Notes: generated from the letters alone by a model not told the origin. DNA of 64,000 nt from Martinezella hainanensis (GCF_900094555.1 NZ_FMAC01000006.1:455244-519243); one strand, 5' to 3'; positions 50,321 to 60,097 are shown, counted from the stretch's first letter. Made by a program: numbers and translations.

Positions 50321-52042
50321 TCAATATGCGGCGAGCAAATTCGACCCGAAATCCGGCTCGACGCCGAGCAGCGGCGCAGCCTTGCTGATGATGTCGTGGA
50401 CCATGGGCGCAGCCGTTTCGGCAGCGAGATTCAGGTTGTGTACGCCCGTCAGTGGCTGGTCGATGAAGGCGAGCACCACGTATTTCGGGTTATCCATGGG
50501 AAACGCCGCCAGGAACGAATTGAAGCTGAGCTTGTGCGAGTAAACCCCGTGAATGACCTTGTTTGCGGTGCCTGTCTTGCCGCCGACATGATAGCCGGGG
50601 ACGTCGGCAGCTCTGCCGGTACCCTGCTCACCATTGAGGCGGAAGAGGTAGCGGATCGTGTCGCTGGTGCTCTTCTTGACGATCATCGTTTCGGTCTTTT
50701 CCGCTTCTTCCTGCGTGCGCGGAAGGAAGGAGGGCTCGATCAGCTTGCCGCCATCGATGAGGGCTGCGCCGGCGACGGCGGTCTGCATCGGCGTAGTGGC
50801 AACGCCGTGGCCGAAGGCTATGGTGATGGAATTGAGCTTCTTCCAGACTTTTGGCTGGCTGGGTGCCTTTACCTCGGGCAGCTCGGTCTGCATCTTCGTC
50901 AACAGCCCGAAGCGGGTCAGGTAGTCCTTCTGAATGGTCATGCCCACCTTGTCCATCATCTTGGCCGTGCCGATGTTGGACGAATAGCGGAAGATTTCCG
51001 GGATCGACAGGACACGCCGCGGCACGTCACGGTCATCATGGATGGTGAAGCCGCCGTAATGCAGAGGAGCGCTGGCGTCGAAGGTGTCCGTCAGCTTGAC
51101 CATGCCCGTGTCGATGGCCATGGCGATCGAGAAGGTCTTGAACACCGAGCCCATCTCGTCGGTGCCGTTCGACATGCGGTTCAGCCAGCCTTTGACGTCC
51201 GCCTGCGGATCGTTCGGGTCGAAATCAGGGGCCGACGCCATTGCAAGCACTTCGCCGGTGTGGATATCGAGAATGACGGCGCCTGCCGCCTGACTCTGGT
51301 AACGGCTGATCGCGTCCGACACTACGTCATGCACGACGTTCTGAACACGAAGGTCGATCGAAAGTCGCACCGGCTCCAGCTGGTCGCGGCTTGTCAGGCC
51401 TGTGGAAGCAAGATCCGACAGGCCCTGCATGTCGAGATACTTTTCCATGCCGGCGACGCCGTGATTGTCGATATCGACATAGCCGAGGATATGCGCGGCC
51501 GTGCGTCCGCCCGGATAGAAGCGCTTCACCTCAGGCCGAAACCCGATCGCCGGGATACCGAGCGCCAGGATCTCGCTCTGTTCCTTCGGCGTCAGCTGCC
51601 GGCGCAGCCAGGCAAAATGCGAGCGTCGGTCGGAAAGCTTCTTATAGAGTGATTTGCGGTCGATATCGGGAAAGATCGAGGCGATTTTCTCCACCGCTTC
51701 ATCTGGATCGACCACGCGGTTGGGCTCGGCAAACATCGAGACGGTGCGGATGTCGGTTGCAAGCAATTCGCCGTTGCGGTCAACAATATCCGGGCGCGCA
51801 GCGCTGATGTGATCTGGCGGGATCGCCGATGTATCGGTCCTCGGCTCCATATCGAAATAGGTAAGCCTGGCGAAGATCGCCACATAACAGACGAGCAGCC
51901 CACCCGCGAGCATCATGATGCGAGCCTTGGCGAGCTTGGCTTGACCGGTAGCGCGCACTGGCGGGCGCTCGCGCCCCCCTGGACCGAAGGTGATTCTGAT
52001 GAGGCGACCGCTATTTGCGCTGAGGGCGTGGATGATCGACAT
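50321..52042 (-). CDS. FtsI/PBP2-type peptidoglycan D,D-transpeptidase (accessory)
   Basis: A 573-residue class B penicillin-binding protein. A basic cytoplasmic tail and one transmembrane segment (residues 42-62, IMMLAGGLLVCYVAIFARL) precede the dimerisation domain (AARPDIVDRNGELLATDI). The transpeptidase has the SxxK serine in GSVFKTF, the SxN motif as YSSN and KTGT as GGKTGTA. It looks fully active. Alphaproteobacteria carry ftsI in the chromosomal dcw cluster, so this plasmid copy is an extra paralogue, perhaps giving beta-lactam tolerance or altered septation. It is not in an operon with other wall genes. No strong ribosome site is seen at ATG 52042. Confidence 0.93.
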   Translation of the reverse strand: MSIIHALSANSGRLIRITFGPGGRERPPVRATGQAKLAKARIMMLAGGLLVCYVAIFARLTYFDMEPRTDTSAIPPDHISAARPDIVDRNGELLATDIRTVSMFAEPNRVVDPDEAVEKIASIFPDIDRKSLYKKLSDRRSHFAWLRRQLTPKEQSEILALGIPAIGFRPEVKRFYPGGRTAAHILGYVDIDNHGVAGMEKYLDMQGLSDLASTGLTSRDQLEPVRLSIDLRVQNVVHDVVSDAISRYQSQAAGAVILDIHTGEVLAMASAPDFDPNDPQADVKGWLNRMSNGTDEMGSVFKTFSIAMAIDTGMVKLTDTFDASAPLHYGGFTIHDDRDVPRRVLSIPEIFRYSSNIGTAKMMDKVGMTIQKDYLTRFGLLTKMQTELPEVKAPSQPKVWKKLNSITIAFGHGVATTPMQTAVAGAALIDGGKLIEPSFLPRTQEEAEKTETMIVKKSTSDTIRYLFRLNGEQGTGRAADVPGYHVGGKTGTANKVIHGVYSHKLSFNSFLAAFPMDNPKYVVLAFIDQPLTGVHNLNLAAETAAPMVHDIISKAAPLLGVEPDFGSNLLAAY

Positions 52043-52245
52043 GAACGATTATTCGCAAAAATGGGAAGGCGGATTTGCCTCTCGATTAACAATCTTTAAA
52101 CGCAAGATGGTTAACAGGAGTCTAATTATAAGTTCTTCTTACTAACGTTGTGTTTGAGAACGTGGCTCGCGCTTTGCGCGCATGCCAGCTGCGGGCAAGA
52201 CGGTCTTGCCTGACTATGCCCGTGTCAGAATTCTTTGAACGCAGT

Positions 52246-52791
52246 TTAGAGCGCGAGCCGTTCAGCACCGTGGGATCGAGTGAGAGCCTCGAGCTCCTCA
52301 TAAAGCGATTCCGCAAAACTGCGCAGTACCGTCAGCTCGAAATCATTCATGCCGGTGCGCGTGAGCTGCACCGAAATATGCCCGAAAAGCGTCATGGCAC
52401 TGCATCCCTCCGGGAAGCTCGATGGATACAGGTCGAGTGCCGTACCCTTGTTGAGCATCCGGGCGGCGTCCGGGCCTGAAACAAGGATACGGATACGGCC
52501 GTGGCTTTGGTCGCAAATGAAGGCGCGGCCTGACAGGGCATTCGCAAGAGCCTGTCTTTGAGATTGAGCGAGCTGCTCGTTGCCGACGACGAACCATTGC
52601 CGGTATCCGGCCGGGCGCACGGAGCTTTCCTTCAGTCCCACCGCAAGCAGATGGGTTGTGATCTCCTCGCTCGTGGTCGCGCCCATCACATGCAGGAGGT
52701 GGCCTTCGGGCAGGGCTTCCAGCCGGATTGTCTCGCTCCGCAAAACGATCTTGCCGGCAAGGACCGGCTTTGATGTCGGCAAATCAGGCAT
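52246..52791 (-). CDS. soxG: Sarcosine oxidase gamma subunit / N-methylglutamate dehydrogenase subunit D
   Basis: A 181-residue protein of the SoxG family, distantly related to the folate-binding aminomethyltransferase fold. It includes VRPAGYRQWFVVG and a DLYPSSFPEGCSAMTLFGHISVQLTRTG stretch typical of gamma subunits. Its start overlaps the end of the alpha-subunit gene by eight bases. In the heterotetramer it helps place the tetrahydrofolate part of the complex. Given the neighbouring glxBCD and gmaS genes, it may equally be MgdD of N-methylglutamate dehydrogenase; the two names cover one protein family. Confidence 0.9.
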   Translation of the reverse strand: MPDLPTSKPVLAGKIVLRSETIRLEALPEGHLLHVMGATTSEEITTHLLAVGLKESSVRPAGYRQWFVVGNEQLAQSQRQALANALSGRAFICDQSHGRIRILVSGPDAARMLNKGTALDLYPSSFPEGCSAMTLFGHISVQLTRTGMNDFELTVLRSFAESLYEELEALTRSHGAERLAL

Positions 52792-55717
52792 GGAGTTTCT
52801 CGTTCTGAGGGTCGATGAAGACGGGGCTGCAGATTACTGCATCCGTGAATTCGTTTCTGAGGCCGTTCCAGACGATAATCTTTTCGCCGATGCGCTCCGG
52901 CCCGTTCTTGATGAGGGCGAGCCCGATCGTATGGCCAAGGCTCGGCGAAAAGGCGCTCGATGTCACGTAGCCCTGATCATTTTCGAGCGTCGCTGCCGCG
53001 CCTTCCGCCAGGATATGGGCGCCGGTGCGGAAACTGGTTGCCGGGTTCACCGGTTTGACACCAACGAGGCGCGGTCGGTCAACTGCCTGGAGGCCTTCGC
53101 GTTGAAGCATTGCCTTGCCGATGAAATCGGGTTTGGTGGTCGAAACCATGCGGGCAAAGCCAAGATCGCCGGGCGTTACCGTGCCGTTGATCTCTGCATG
53201 GGTGACGTGACCCTTCTCGATGCGAAGAACGCCGAGCGCCTCGGCGCCATAAGCGCAGATTTCATATTTTCGACCTGCCTGCATGATGGCGTCGGCAACT
53301 GATTCGCCATAGGCCGCCGGGACGCCAAGCTCATAGGCGAGTTCGCCGGAGAAGGATATGCGAAAGAGCCGGCCTTCGAGCTTGCCGCCGAACAGCGAAA
53401 CCGAGCGTGCGCTCATGAACGGGAAGGCGGCATCGGAAATGTCCTCATCGACGATCTCCGAGAGGATCGCCCGCGATTTCGGACCCGCGACCGCCATCTG
53501 TGCCCATTGGTCGGTCGAGGAGGCAAAATAGACATCGAGCTCGGGCCACAGCGTCTGGGCGCAGAATTCCAGATGGGTCAGCACGCCGGCGGCAAGCGCC
53601 GTCGTCGTCGTCATGAAGAAATGGTCTTCGCTCAACCGGCTGGTGGTGCCGTCATCATAGATCATGCCGTCTTCGCGCAGCATGATGCCGTAGCGCGCCT
53701 TGCCGACAGGCAGCTTGGCAAAGCCGTTGCAATAGATGCGGTCGAGGAAGGTCGCGGCATCCTTGCCGAAGATTTCGATCTTGCCGAGCGTCGAGACATC
53801 GCAGATGCCGGCATTCTTGCGGATGTTCAGCACTTCGCGATCGACGCTTTCGCGCCAGGTTTCTTCACCAGGGCGCGGGAACCACGACGATCGATACCAG
53901 AGGCCGGTCTCGACGAAGACCGCGCTGTTTTTCTTTGCCCATTCGTGCAAGGGGGATTTGCGCGCCGGCTGAAAATGCTTAGCCCGCGAAGTACCTGTCA
54001 AAGCGCCGAAGGAGACCGGTGTATAGAAAGGCCGGAATGTCGTGGTGCCGACCTCGGCCGGCGAGATGCCGCGGGCCTCGGCGAGGATGCCGATGGCATT
54101 GATATTGGAGAGCTTGCCCTGGTCGGTCGCCATGCCATTCGTCGTATAGCGCTTGGCAAGCTCGACATCACCGTAGCCCTCGCGCACGGCAAGGCCCAGA
54201 TCCTTCAAATGCACGTCGTTCTGATAATCGACGAAGGCTTTGCCCTTGCCGCCTTTGACATACCAGAGCGGCGCAGCGGCCGCCGATGTCTCTTCCGCTG
54301 AAGCAAAGGCGGGGTCAACCTTGCCAAAACCAATTGCCTGCAATGCCTCGGCAGCCTTGATCGCTCCGTCGCCAAGGCAGCTATCCGTAGAAGCAAGGCC
54401 TGCTGCGGAGCCGGCAATCAGCAAGCCATCCTGTCTTTCCGGCGCAAGAAAGGCTCCATGTTTTTCCGACCAGACCGGCCTGGCACCGCGATGGCACGCG
54501 AGATGGATGATCGGGCTCCAGCCGCCAGACATGGCGAGCGCATCGGCATCGATGTCCTGCGTACCTGAACCGCTCGCAACGCTGACCCCACGGACTTGCT
54601 TGGTGCCAAGCGCATCGATGATGCACGCGCCGGTCAGCACCCGCGCCCTGCCATTCCAGCGTTCACCACTATTGGCGCGCGTATCGATGATGGCGGCAAC
54701 TTCGACGCCTGCAGCCTCGAGGTCGGCGGCGGTCCGGTAGCCGGAACTGTTGGTCGTGAAGATCACAGTGCGTTTGCCGGGAGCGATCGCTTGCCGGTTC
54801 AGATAGCTGCGCATGGCGCCAGACATCATCACGCCTGGAATGTCGTTGCCACCGAATACGAGCGGCCGCTCTTCTGCCCCGGTCGCGAGGATCGCCTGCT
54901 TGGCGATGATGCGCCAGAGGCGTTCGACCGGCTGGCGAGGGTCGGGCGTTGCCACATGCTTCTGGACACGCTCGACCGCACCGAAGACATTGTCGTCGTA
55001 CCAGCCGATGACAGTGGTGCGTGGCAGGCATTGCACATTCGGCAGGCTGGTGAGCTCCTGCAGCATCTCCTTGAGGGGCGAGCTGGGCTCCGAGAGCAAA
55101 CTGCCGCCGAGAGCGAAGCCTTCGTCCGCGAGAAGAACGCGTGCTCCGGCGCGCCCCGCCGTCAGTGCCGCAGCAAGACCCGTAGGCCCAGCACCGATCA
55201 CGAGCAGATCGCAATGCGCCCAGCTTTTCTCATAGGAATCGGGATCGACTTCATGGGACGCCTTGCCGAGACCGGCGGCCTTGCGGATCAGCGGTTCGTA
55301 GACCTTCTCCCAGAAGGCGGCAGGCCACATGAAGGTCTTGTAGTAGAAGCCGGCGCTCAGGAAGGGCGAGAGCGGCCCGTTGACGGCGCCGACATCGAAG
55401 CCGAGGGAAGGCCAACGGTTCTGGCTGTGCGCGATGAGCCCGTCATGGAGCTCGATCATCGTGGCACGGGTGTTGGCCTCCGTGCGTCCACCCGTACCGG
55501 TCGTGACGAGTGCATTGGGTTCGGCGGCACCAGCCGTCAGGATGCCGCGTGGGCGGTGATATTTGAAGCTGCGGCCGACGAGCTGGATGCCGTTGGCGAG
55601 CAGGGCGGACGCAAGCGTGTCGCCGGGATGGCCGGCGAGGTCCTTGCCGTCGAAGCTGAAGGCAATGGCTTTGGAGCGGTCGATCAGGCCACCGGAGGAA
55701 AGACGATAGCTGCTCAC
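52784..55717 (-). CDS. soxA: Sarcosine oxidase alpha subunit / N-methylglutamate dehydrogenase subunit C
   Basis: A 977-residue protein built from three parts. The N-terminal ferredoxin-like Fer2_4 domain (about 15-110) has PGDTLASALLANGIQLVGRSFKYHRPRG. The central NAD-binding Rossmann domain (about 165-400) starts at DLLVIGAGPTGLAAALTAGRAG. The C-terminal GcvT-like folate domain (about 590-970) makes 5,10-methylene-tetrahydrofolate from the formaldehyde released at the flavin site. GTG 55717 overlaps the soxD stop and follows GGAGG. It is central to demethylation of sarcosine or N-methylglutamate; context favours the latter. Confidence 0.94.
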   Translation of the reverse strand: MSSYRLSSGGLIDRSKAIAFSFDGKDLAGHPGDTLASALLANGIQLVGRSFKYHRPRGILTAGAAEPNALVTTGTGGRTEANTRATMIELHDGLIAHSQNRWPSLGFDVGAVNGPLSPFLSAGFYYKTFMWPAAFWEKVYEPLIRKAAGLGKASHEVDPDSYEKSWAHCDLLVIGAGPTGLAAALTAGRAGARVLLADEGFALGGSLLSEPSSPLKEMLQELTSLPNVQCLPRTTVIGWYDDNVFGAVERVQKHVATPDPRQPVERLWRIIAKQAILATGAEERPLVFGGNDIPGVMMSGAMRSYLNRQAIAPGKRTVIFTTNSSGYRTAADLEAAGVEVAAIIDTRANSGERWNGRARVLTGACIIDALGTKQVRGVSVASGSGTQDIDADALAMSGGWSPIIHLACHRGARPVWSEKHGAFLAPERQDGLLIAGSAAGLASTDSCLGDGAIKAAEALQAIGFGKVDPAFASAEETSAAAAPLWYVKGGKGKAFVDYQNDVHLKDLGLAVREGYGDVELAKRYTTNGMATDQGKLSNINAIGILAEARGISPAEVGTTTFRPFYTPVSFGALTGTSRAKHFQPARKSPLHEWAKKNSAVFVETGLWYRSSWFPRPGEETWRESVDREVLNIRKNAGICDVSTLGKIEIFGKDAATFLDRIYCNGFAKLPVGKARYGIMLREDGMIYDDGTTSRLSEDHFFMTTTTALAAGVLTHLEFCAQTLWPELDVYFASSTDQWAQMAVAGPKSRAILSEIVDEDISDAAFPFMSARSVSLFGGKLEGRLFRISFSGELAYELGVPAAYGESVADAIMQAGRKYEICAYGAEALGVLRIEKGHVTHAEINGTVTPGDLGFARMVSTTKPDFIGKAMLQREGLQAVDRPRLVGVKPVNPATSFRTGAHILAEGAAATLENDQGYVTSSAFSPSLGHTIGLALIKNGPERIGEKIIVWNGLRNEFTDAVICSPVFIDPQNEKLHA

Positions 55718-55992
55718 GCGCCACCTCCGAGCTTGGCCAGTGCCGCATCGCTGACGCCATGAACCTTGTGGGTGACTGTATCGCGCTCGACGATCAGCCA
55801 ACGGCGGCAGCCGGAGGAGTGGTGCCAATATTCCCTGTGCAGTCCTTTCGGATTGCCGCGAAGATAGACGTAGTCGTACCAGTCTTCCGCGCCGGCATCG
55901 GCTGCCGGGCGGGCGAGGTTCGCGTCACCCTTGATGGTAAACTCCTCCTTGGGTCGGGCGCCGCAATGAGGGCAGGAAATCAGGCTTGCCAT
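55714..55992 (-). CDS. soxD: Sarcosine oxidase delta subunit / N-methylglutamate dehydrogenase subunit B
   Basis: A 92-residue zinc-binding subunit. CPHCGARPKEEF supplies two cysteines; H59 (WHHSSGC) and C63 supply the rest, as in the delta subunit's zinc site. WYDYVYLRGNPKGLHREYWHH is the family signature. It lies 12 bases after soxB and overlaps soxA, so the order soxB-soxD-soxA-soxG is kept as in other heterotetrameric enzymes. Confidence 0.94.
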   Translation of the reverse strand: MASLISCPHCGARPKEEFTIKGDANLARPAADAGAEDWYDYVYLRGNPKGLHREYWHHSSGCRRWLIVERDTVTHKVHGVSDAALAKLGGGA

Positions 55993-56004
55993 CGTGTCAT
56001 GTCC

Positions 56005-57255
56005 TCAATGCAGGTTCGGTTGGGCGCCGACGCCCTTTTCATCGATCTGATAGCCGCGCTGGAACCGGTCGAGGCGTAACTGTCGCGCCGTTTCATGCGG
56101 CTCGTTGCGGGCGATCAGGTGTGCGTAGCAGTAGCCCGATGCCGGTGTCGCCTTGAAGCCGCCGTAGCACCAGCCGGCGTTCAGATAGAGATTGTCGAGA
56201 TGGGTGCGGTCGATGATCGGAGAACCATCCATGCTCATGTCCATGACGCCGCCCCAGCTGCGCAGGTAGCGCACGCGCGTCAGCGCCGGGATCATCGCCA
56301 CGCCGGCTTCGGCGACATGCTCGACGGTCGCAAGGTTGCCGCGCTGGGCGTAGGAATTGTAGCCGTCGATATCGCCGCCGAAGACGAGGCCGCCCTTGTC
56401 GGATTGCGAGACATAGAAATGGCCGGCGCCGAAGGTGACGACGCAGTCGATGAACGGCTTCAGGCCCTCGGAGACGAAGGCCTGAAGCACATGGCTTTCG
56501 ATCGGCAGGCGCAGGCCCGCCATATCGGCGACGACGGTGGAATTGCCGGCTGCCGCGAGAGCCAGCTTACCGCAGCCGATGAAGCCCTTCGTGGTTTCGA
56601 CACCTGTGACGCGGCCATTCTCGGAACGAATACCAGTCACTTCGCAGCCGGTAATGATATCGACGCCGCGGCTGTCAGCTCCGCGGGCATAGCCCCAGGC
56701 TACGGCGTCGTGACGGACTGTGCCGCCACGCGCCTGCAGCAATCCGCCCATGATCGGGAAACGGGCATTTTCAAAATCGAGGAAGGGTAGCTTCCTGCGA
56801 ACGGCTTCGCGGTCCAGCAGCTCAGCATCGACCCCGTGCAGGCGCATGGCATTGCCGCGCCGGGTATAGGCGTCGCGCTGCGCATCCGAATGGAAGAGGT
56901 TGAGCACGCCGCGCTGCGAGACCATGGCGTTGAAGTTGAAATCCTGCTCCAGCCCTTCCCAGAGCTTCATCGACAGCTCGTAAAAGGGATTATTGCCGGG
57001 CAACAGATAGTTGGAGCGGATGATCGTGGTGTTGCGGCCGATATTGCCGGAGCCGAGATAGCCCTTTTCCAGAACAGCGACATTGGTGACGCCGAAGGTC
57101 TTGGCGAGATAGTAGGCTGTTGCCAGCCCGTGGCCGCCGCCACCGACAATGATCACGTCGTAATGCGGTTTCGGTTGCGGCTGCCGCCAGGCTGGCGCCC
57201 AGCCGCTATTGCCGCGTAAGCCGTTGAGAAAGACAGAGAGAGCCGAATAGCGCAT
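56005..57255 (-). CDS. soxB: Sarcosine oxidase beta subunit / N-methylglutamate dehydrogenase subunit A
   Basis: A 416-residue FAD/FMN-dependent oxidoreductase (DAO family). MRYSALSVFLNGLRGN is the usual N-terminus of SoxB. The dinucleotide-binding motif is VIIVGGGGHGLATAYYLA. GSGNIGRNTTIIRSNYLLPGN includes the region that carries the covalent flavin histidine in related enzymes; here it is not obviously a His. The N-terminal frame is open to 57315, but ATG 57255 fits the family. It oxidises the N-methyl amino acid. It is divergent from the glxA-type regulator. Confidence 0.94.
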   Translation of the reverse strand: MRYSALSVFLNGLRGNSGWAPAWRQPQPKPHYDVIIVGGGGHGLATAYYLAKTFGVTNVAVLEKGYLGSGNIGRNTTIIRSNYLLPGNNPFYELSMKLWEGLEQDFNFNAMVSQRGVLNLFHSDAQRDAYTRRGNAMRLHGVDAELLDREAVRRKLPFLDFENARFPIMGGLLQARGGTVRHDAVAWGYARGADSRGVDIITGCEVTGIRSENGRVTGVETTKGFIGCGKLALAAAGNSTVVADMAGLRLPIESHVLQAFVSEGLKPFIDCVVTFGAGHFYVSQSDKGGLVFGGDIDGYNSYAQRGNLATVEHVAEAGVAMIPALTRVRYLRSWGGVMDMSMDGSPIIDRTHLDNLYLNAGWCYGGFKATPASGYCYAHLIARNEPHETARQLRLDRFQRGYQIDEKGVGAQPNLH

Positions 57256-57343
57256 GGTCAGGTCCGCTTTGAATTGCGTCCATGATGACAGAGTGGAAAA
57301 TGCCGACTTGCCCAATTAGGACTTATTTCAGTAGAAAAGGGAC

Positions 57344-58303
57344 ATGGCGTCGATCGACACAAGAAATACCCAGAATGTCGGCTTCATCCTGATCCCGGGA
57401 TTCGCGCTGATGTCCTTTGCATCGGCGAGCGAACCGCTGCGCGCCGCCAATCTCCTGGCCGGGCGCGAAATCTATCGATTGTCGACCTTTTCGCCGGACG
57501 GTGCCCCGGCGGTATCATCGGGCGGGGTGCCCGTGCCGGCCGAGCCTCTTCCGGGTCGCGGATCCGGTCTTGGCACGGTCTTCGTCTGCGCCGGCGGCTC
57601 ACCCCGGGACTGGCACTATCCTGCCGTTCTCGCCTGCCTGCGCCAGCTCGCGCGCGAAGGCGTTCGCATCGGCGGCATTTCCGGCGGTCCCTATCTGCTT
57701 GCTGCCGCCGGGCTTCTGGCCGAGCGCGATTTCACCATTCACTGGGAGCATGCCCCGGCCTTGCTCGAAGCCTTTCCGACGCTCTCGCCGCGTCAGGCGC
57801 GCTTCGTCATCGACGGCAACCGAATTACCTGCGGCGGCGGCATTGCGCCGCTCGACATGATGCATGTGCTGATATCCGAGCGCATGGGCGCCGATTTTGC
57901 CCGGCGCGTCAGCGACTGGTACCTGCACACGGAGGTGAGCGAGCCCGCGGCGCCGCAGCGCGGTTCGCTTGCCGAGCGTTACAGCGTTCACCATCCGGGT
58001 CTCCTCAACGTCCTGGAAAAAATGGAAGAGACGATCGAGATGCCGCTCGACCGTACGGCCATGGCACGGATTGCCGGCGTCACGCCGCGTCACCTCGACC
58101 GGCTCTTTGCTGCCCATCTCGGCTCGACGTTCCTTGAGCAATATCGGCGGATAAGGCTGCAGCATGCCCGCCGGCTCCTGGAACAGAGCCCGCTTTCGAT
58201 TTCCGAAATCGCCGTCGCCACCGGCTTTTCCAGCGGCGCACACTTCGCCAGGGCATACCGTTTTCTTTACGGGATCGCGCCCGGCGAAACCCGTCGCATC
58301 TGA
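57344..58303 (+). CDS. glxA: GlxA-type AraC-family regulator (DJ-1/PfpI domain plus helix-turn-helix)
   Basis: A 319-residue regulator. The N-terminal DJ-1/PfpI-like domain (residues 10-185) has GFILIPGFALMSFASASEPLRAAN and GISGGPYLLAAAGLL. The C-terminal AraC helix-turn-helix pair (about 220-315) includes MARIAGVTPRHLDRLFAAHLG and SISEIAVATGFSSGAHFARAYR. This architecture is shared with GbdR, which activates glycine-betaine and sarcosine catabolism. It sits between the minus-strand soxBDAG operon and the plus-strand glxBCD-gmaS genes and is well placed to control both sides. The ligand is probably an N-methylated amino compound. Confidence 0.92.
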   Translation: MASIDTRNTQNVGFILIPGFALMSFASASEPLRAANLLAGREIYRLSTFSPDGAPAVSSGGVPVPAEPLPGRGSGLGTVFVCAGGSPRDWHYPAVLACLRQLAREGVRIGGISGGPYLLAAAGLLAERDFTIHWEHAPALLEAFPTLSPRQARFVIDGNRITCGGGIAPLDMMHVLISERMGADFARRVSDWYLHTEVSEPAAPQRGSLAERYSVHHPGLLNVLEKMEETIEMPLDRTAMARIAGVTPRHLDRLFAAHLGSTFLEQYRRIRLQHARRLLEQSPLSISEIAVATGFSSGAHFARAYRFLYGIAPGETRRI

Positions 58304-58381
58304 TTTTCGTCGCAGTTGAGAAAATTTCACTGGGAGGATAGAGTCCTTTCCGACAAGCCCTGCCGACAAAAAGGATACAGA

Positions 58382-59065
58382 ATGAAAACCAAGGCAGATA
58401 AAATAGCGGCCGACGACCCATCCCACGGCGGACGCTCGGCTTTCCTGCAAAATCCGCATGCGGTGCGCGAGCCCAAGGAAAACAATCTCGAAATGGCGAT
58501 CGGCCACGAGGTCCGCGCCTATCGCAAGAAGCTCGGCATCACCGTGACGGATCTTGCCGCCGCGACGGGCATCTCGCTCGGGATGCTGTCGAAGATCGAA
58601 AACGGCAATATCTCGCCGTCGCTGACGACGCTGCAATCGCTGTCGCGCGCACTCGGCGTGCCGTTGACTGCCTTCTTCCGCCGGTATGAGGAGCCGCGCA
58701 ATGCCGTCTTCGTCAAGGCTGGCCAGGGTGTCGAGCTCGAACGGCGCGGCACGCGCGCCGGCCATCAATATAATCTGCTCGGTCATATCGACAACAATTC
58801 CAGCGGCGTCATCGTCGAGCCCTATCTCATCACGCTGACGGCGGATTCCGATGTCTTCCCCACTTTCCAGCATGAGGGCATGGAGTTCCTCTACATGCTG
58901 GAAGGCGAGGTGATGTACCGCCACAGCGATCAGCTCTACCCCATGCAGCCCGGCGACAGCCTTTTCTTCGATGCGGACGCGCCGCATGGGCCGGAAGTGC
59001 TGGTGAAACTGCCGGCAAAATATCTGTCGATCATCAGTTACCCACAACGCGGCAAGACGGACTGA
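58382..59065 (+). CDS. XRE-family regulator with C-terminal cupin sensor
   Basis: A protein of about 227 residues. The helix-turn-helix spans about 40-95 (VRAYRKKLGITVTDLAAATGISLGMLSKIENGNISPSLTTLQSLSRALGVP). The cupin domain (about 150-220) has HEGMEFLYMLEGEVMYRHSD and PGDSLFFDADAPHGPE, the two cupin motifs. ATG 58382 follows AAGGA. Regulators of this type (PuuR/SutR-like) respond to amines, polyamines or sulfur compounds. It lies 93 bases before glxB and probably reads the intracellular amine or glutamyl-amide level for this cluster. Confidence 0.92.
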   Translation: MKTKADKIAADDPSHGGRSAFLQNPHAVREPKENNLEMAIGHEVRAYRKKLGITVTDLAAATGISLGMLSKIENGNISPSLTTLQSLSRALGVPLTAFFRRYEEPRNAVFVKAGQGVELERRGTRAGHQYNLLGHIDNNSSGVIVEPYLITLTADSDVFPTFQHEGMEFLYMLEGEVMYRHSDQLYPMQPGDSLFFDADAPHGPEVLVKLPAKYLSIISYPQRGKTD

Positions 59066-59158
59066 CTTGCCTTAAAAGAAAAAAATATTCTTTTGAGTTG
59101 AAAAACCGCATTGGACCTGATAGCCATTTTTGCAGATGCGAAAACGGAGGGTTTGGGC

Positions 59159-60067
59159 ATGTGCGGAATTGTCGGTCTTTTCTTGAAGGATAAGGCGCTG
59201 GAGCCGAAACTCGGCGCGCTTCTGTCTTCCATGCTGATCACGATGACCGATCGCGGACCTGATAGCGCAGGCATTGCGATCTACGGCAACGATAGCGGCA
59301 ACACGGCGAAGATAACCGTTCAGTCGGCCGATCCGGCAAAGGATTTCGACGGGCTGGAATATGAGCTGAGACGGGCGCTCGACGTTCCGGTGGCCGTCGT
59401 GGTCAAGAGCACGCATGCAGTCATCACGCTTGCCAAGGACAAGCTTGATGAGGGCAGAGCAGCGCTTGCGGCATTGCGCCCGAATATCCGCGTGATGAGC
59501 AGCGGCGATACCGTCGAGATCTACAAGGAAGTCGGCCTGCCGAAGGATGTGGTCTCACGCTTTGGCGTGACCGGCATGTCCGGCACGCACGGCATTGGCC
59601 ATACGCGCATGGCGACGGAATCGGCCGTCACGACGCTTGGCGCCCACCCCTTCTCCACCGGGTCGGATCAGTGCCTGGTTCACAACGGTTCGCTGTCGAA
59701 CCACAACAACCTTCGCCGCGAGTTGAAGCGCGAGGGCATGATCTTCGAAACGGAAAACGACACCGAAGTCGCCGCCGCGTACCTCACCGCCGAAATGGCG
59801 AAAGGCAAGGATCTCGGTGCGGCGCTCGAAAGTGCCGTCGACGATCTCGACGGTTTCTTCACCTTCGTCGTCGGCACCAAGTCGGGCTTCGGCGTCGTTC
59901 GCGATCCCATCGCCTGCAAGCCGGCGGTGATGGCGGAAACCGATCAATATGTCGCCTTCGGTTCCGAATATCGCGCGCTCGTCAATCTCCCCGGCATCGA
60001 GGCTGCCCGCATCTGGGAGCCGGAGCCGGCAACTGTCTATTTCTGGGATCACGAAAAGGCTGCCTGA
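59159..60067 (+). CDS. glxB: Class II glutamine amidotransferase-like protein GlxB (N-methylglutamate synthase subunit A)
   Basis: A 302-residue Ntn-type amidotransferase. After Met removal the catalytic Cys is residue 2 (MCGIVGLF), so ATG 59159 rather than 59111 must be the start. GHTRMATESAVTTLGAHPF, with the substrate-binding Arg and the VHNGSLSNHNNLRREL oxyanion region, is present. It corresponds to the N-terminal domain of large glutamate synthase, here a separate protein. In N-methylglutamate synthase (MgsABC) it hydrolyses gamma-glutamylmethylamide to free methylamine, which is passed to 2-oxoglutarate. Context with gmaS and sox/mgd genes supports this. Confidence 0.92.
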   Translation: MCGIVGLFLKDKALEPKLGALLSSMLITMTDRGPDSAGIAIYGNDSGNTAKITVQSADPAKDFDGLEYELRRALDVPVAVVVKSTHAVITLAKDKLDEGRAALAALRPNIRVMSSGDTVEIYKEVGLPKDVVSRFGVTGMSGTHGIGHTRMATESAVTTLGAHPFSTGSDQCLVHNGSLSNHNNLRRELKREGMIFETENDTEVAAAYLTAEMAKGKDLGAALESAVDDLDGFFTFVVGTKSGFGVVRDPIACKPAVMAETDQYVAFGSEYRALVNLPGIEAARIWEPEPATVYFWDHEKAA

Positions 60068-60097
60068 TCGGGCGCGCTGAAATCGAGAGAGTTTTTC

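Noticed and set aside
57599..59047. A 482-codon minus-strand frame across glxA and the XRE-cupin gene
   Set aside because: It lies antisense to two genes with unmistakable domains; long antisense frames are common in GC-rich DNA.
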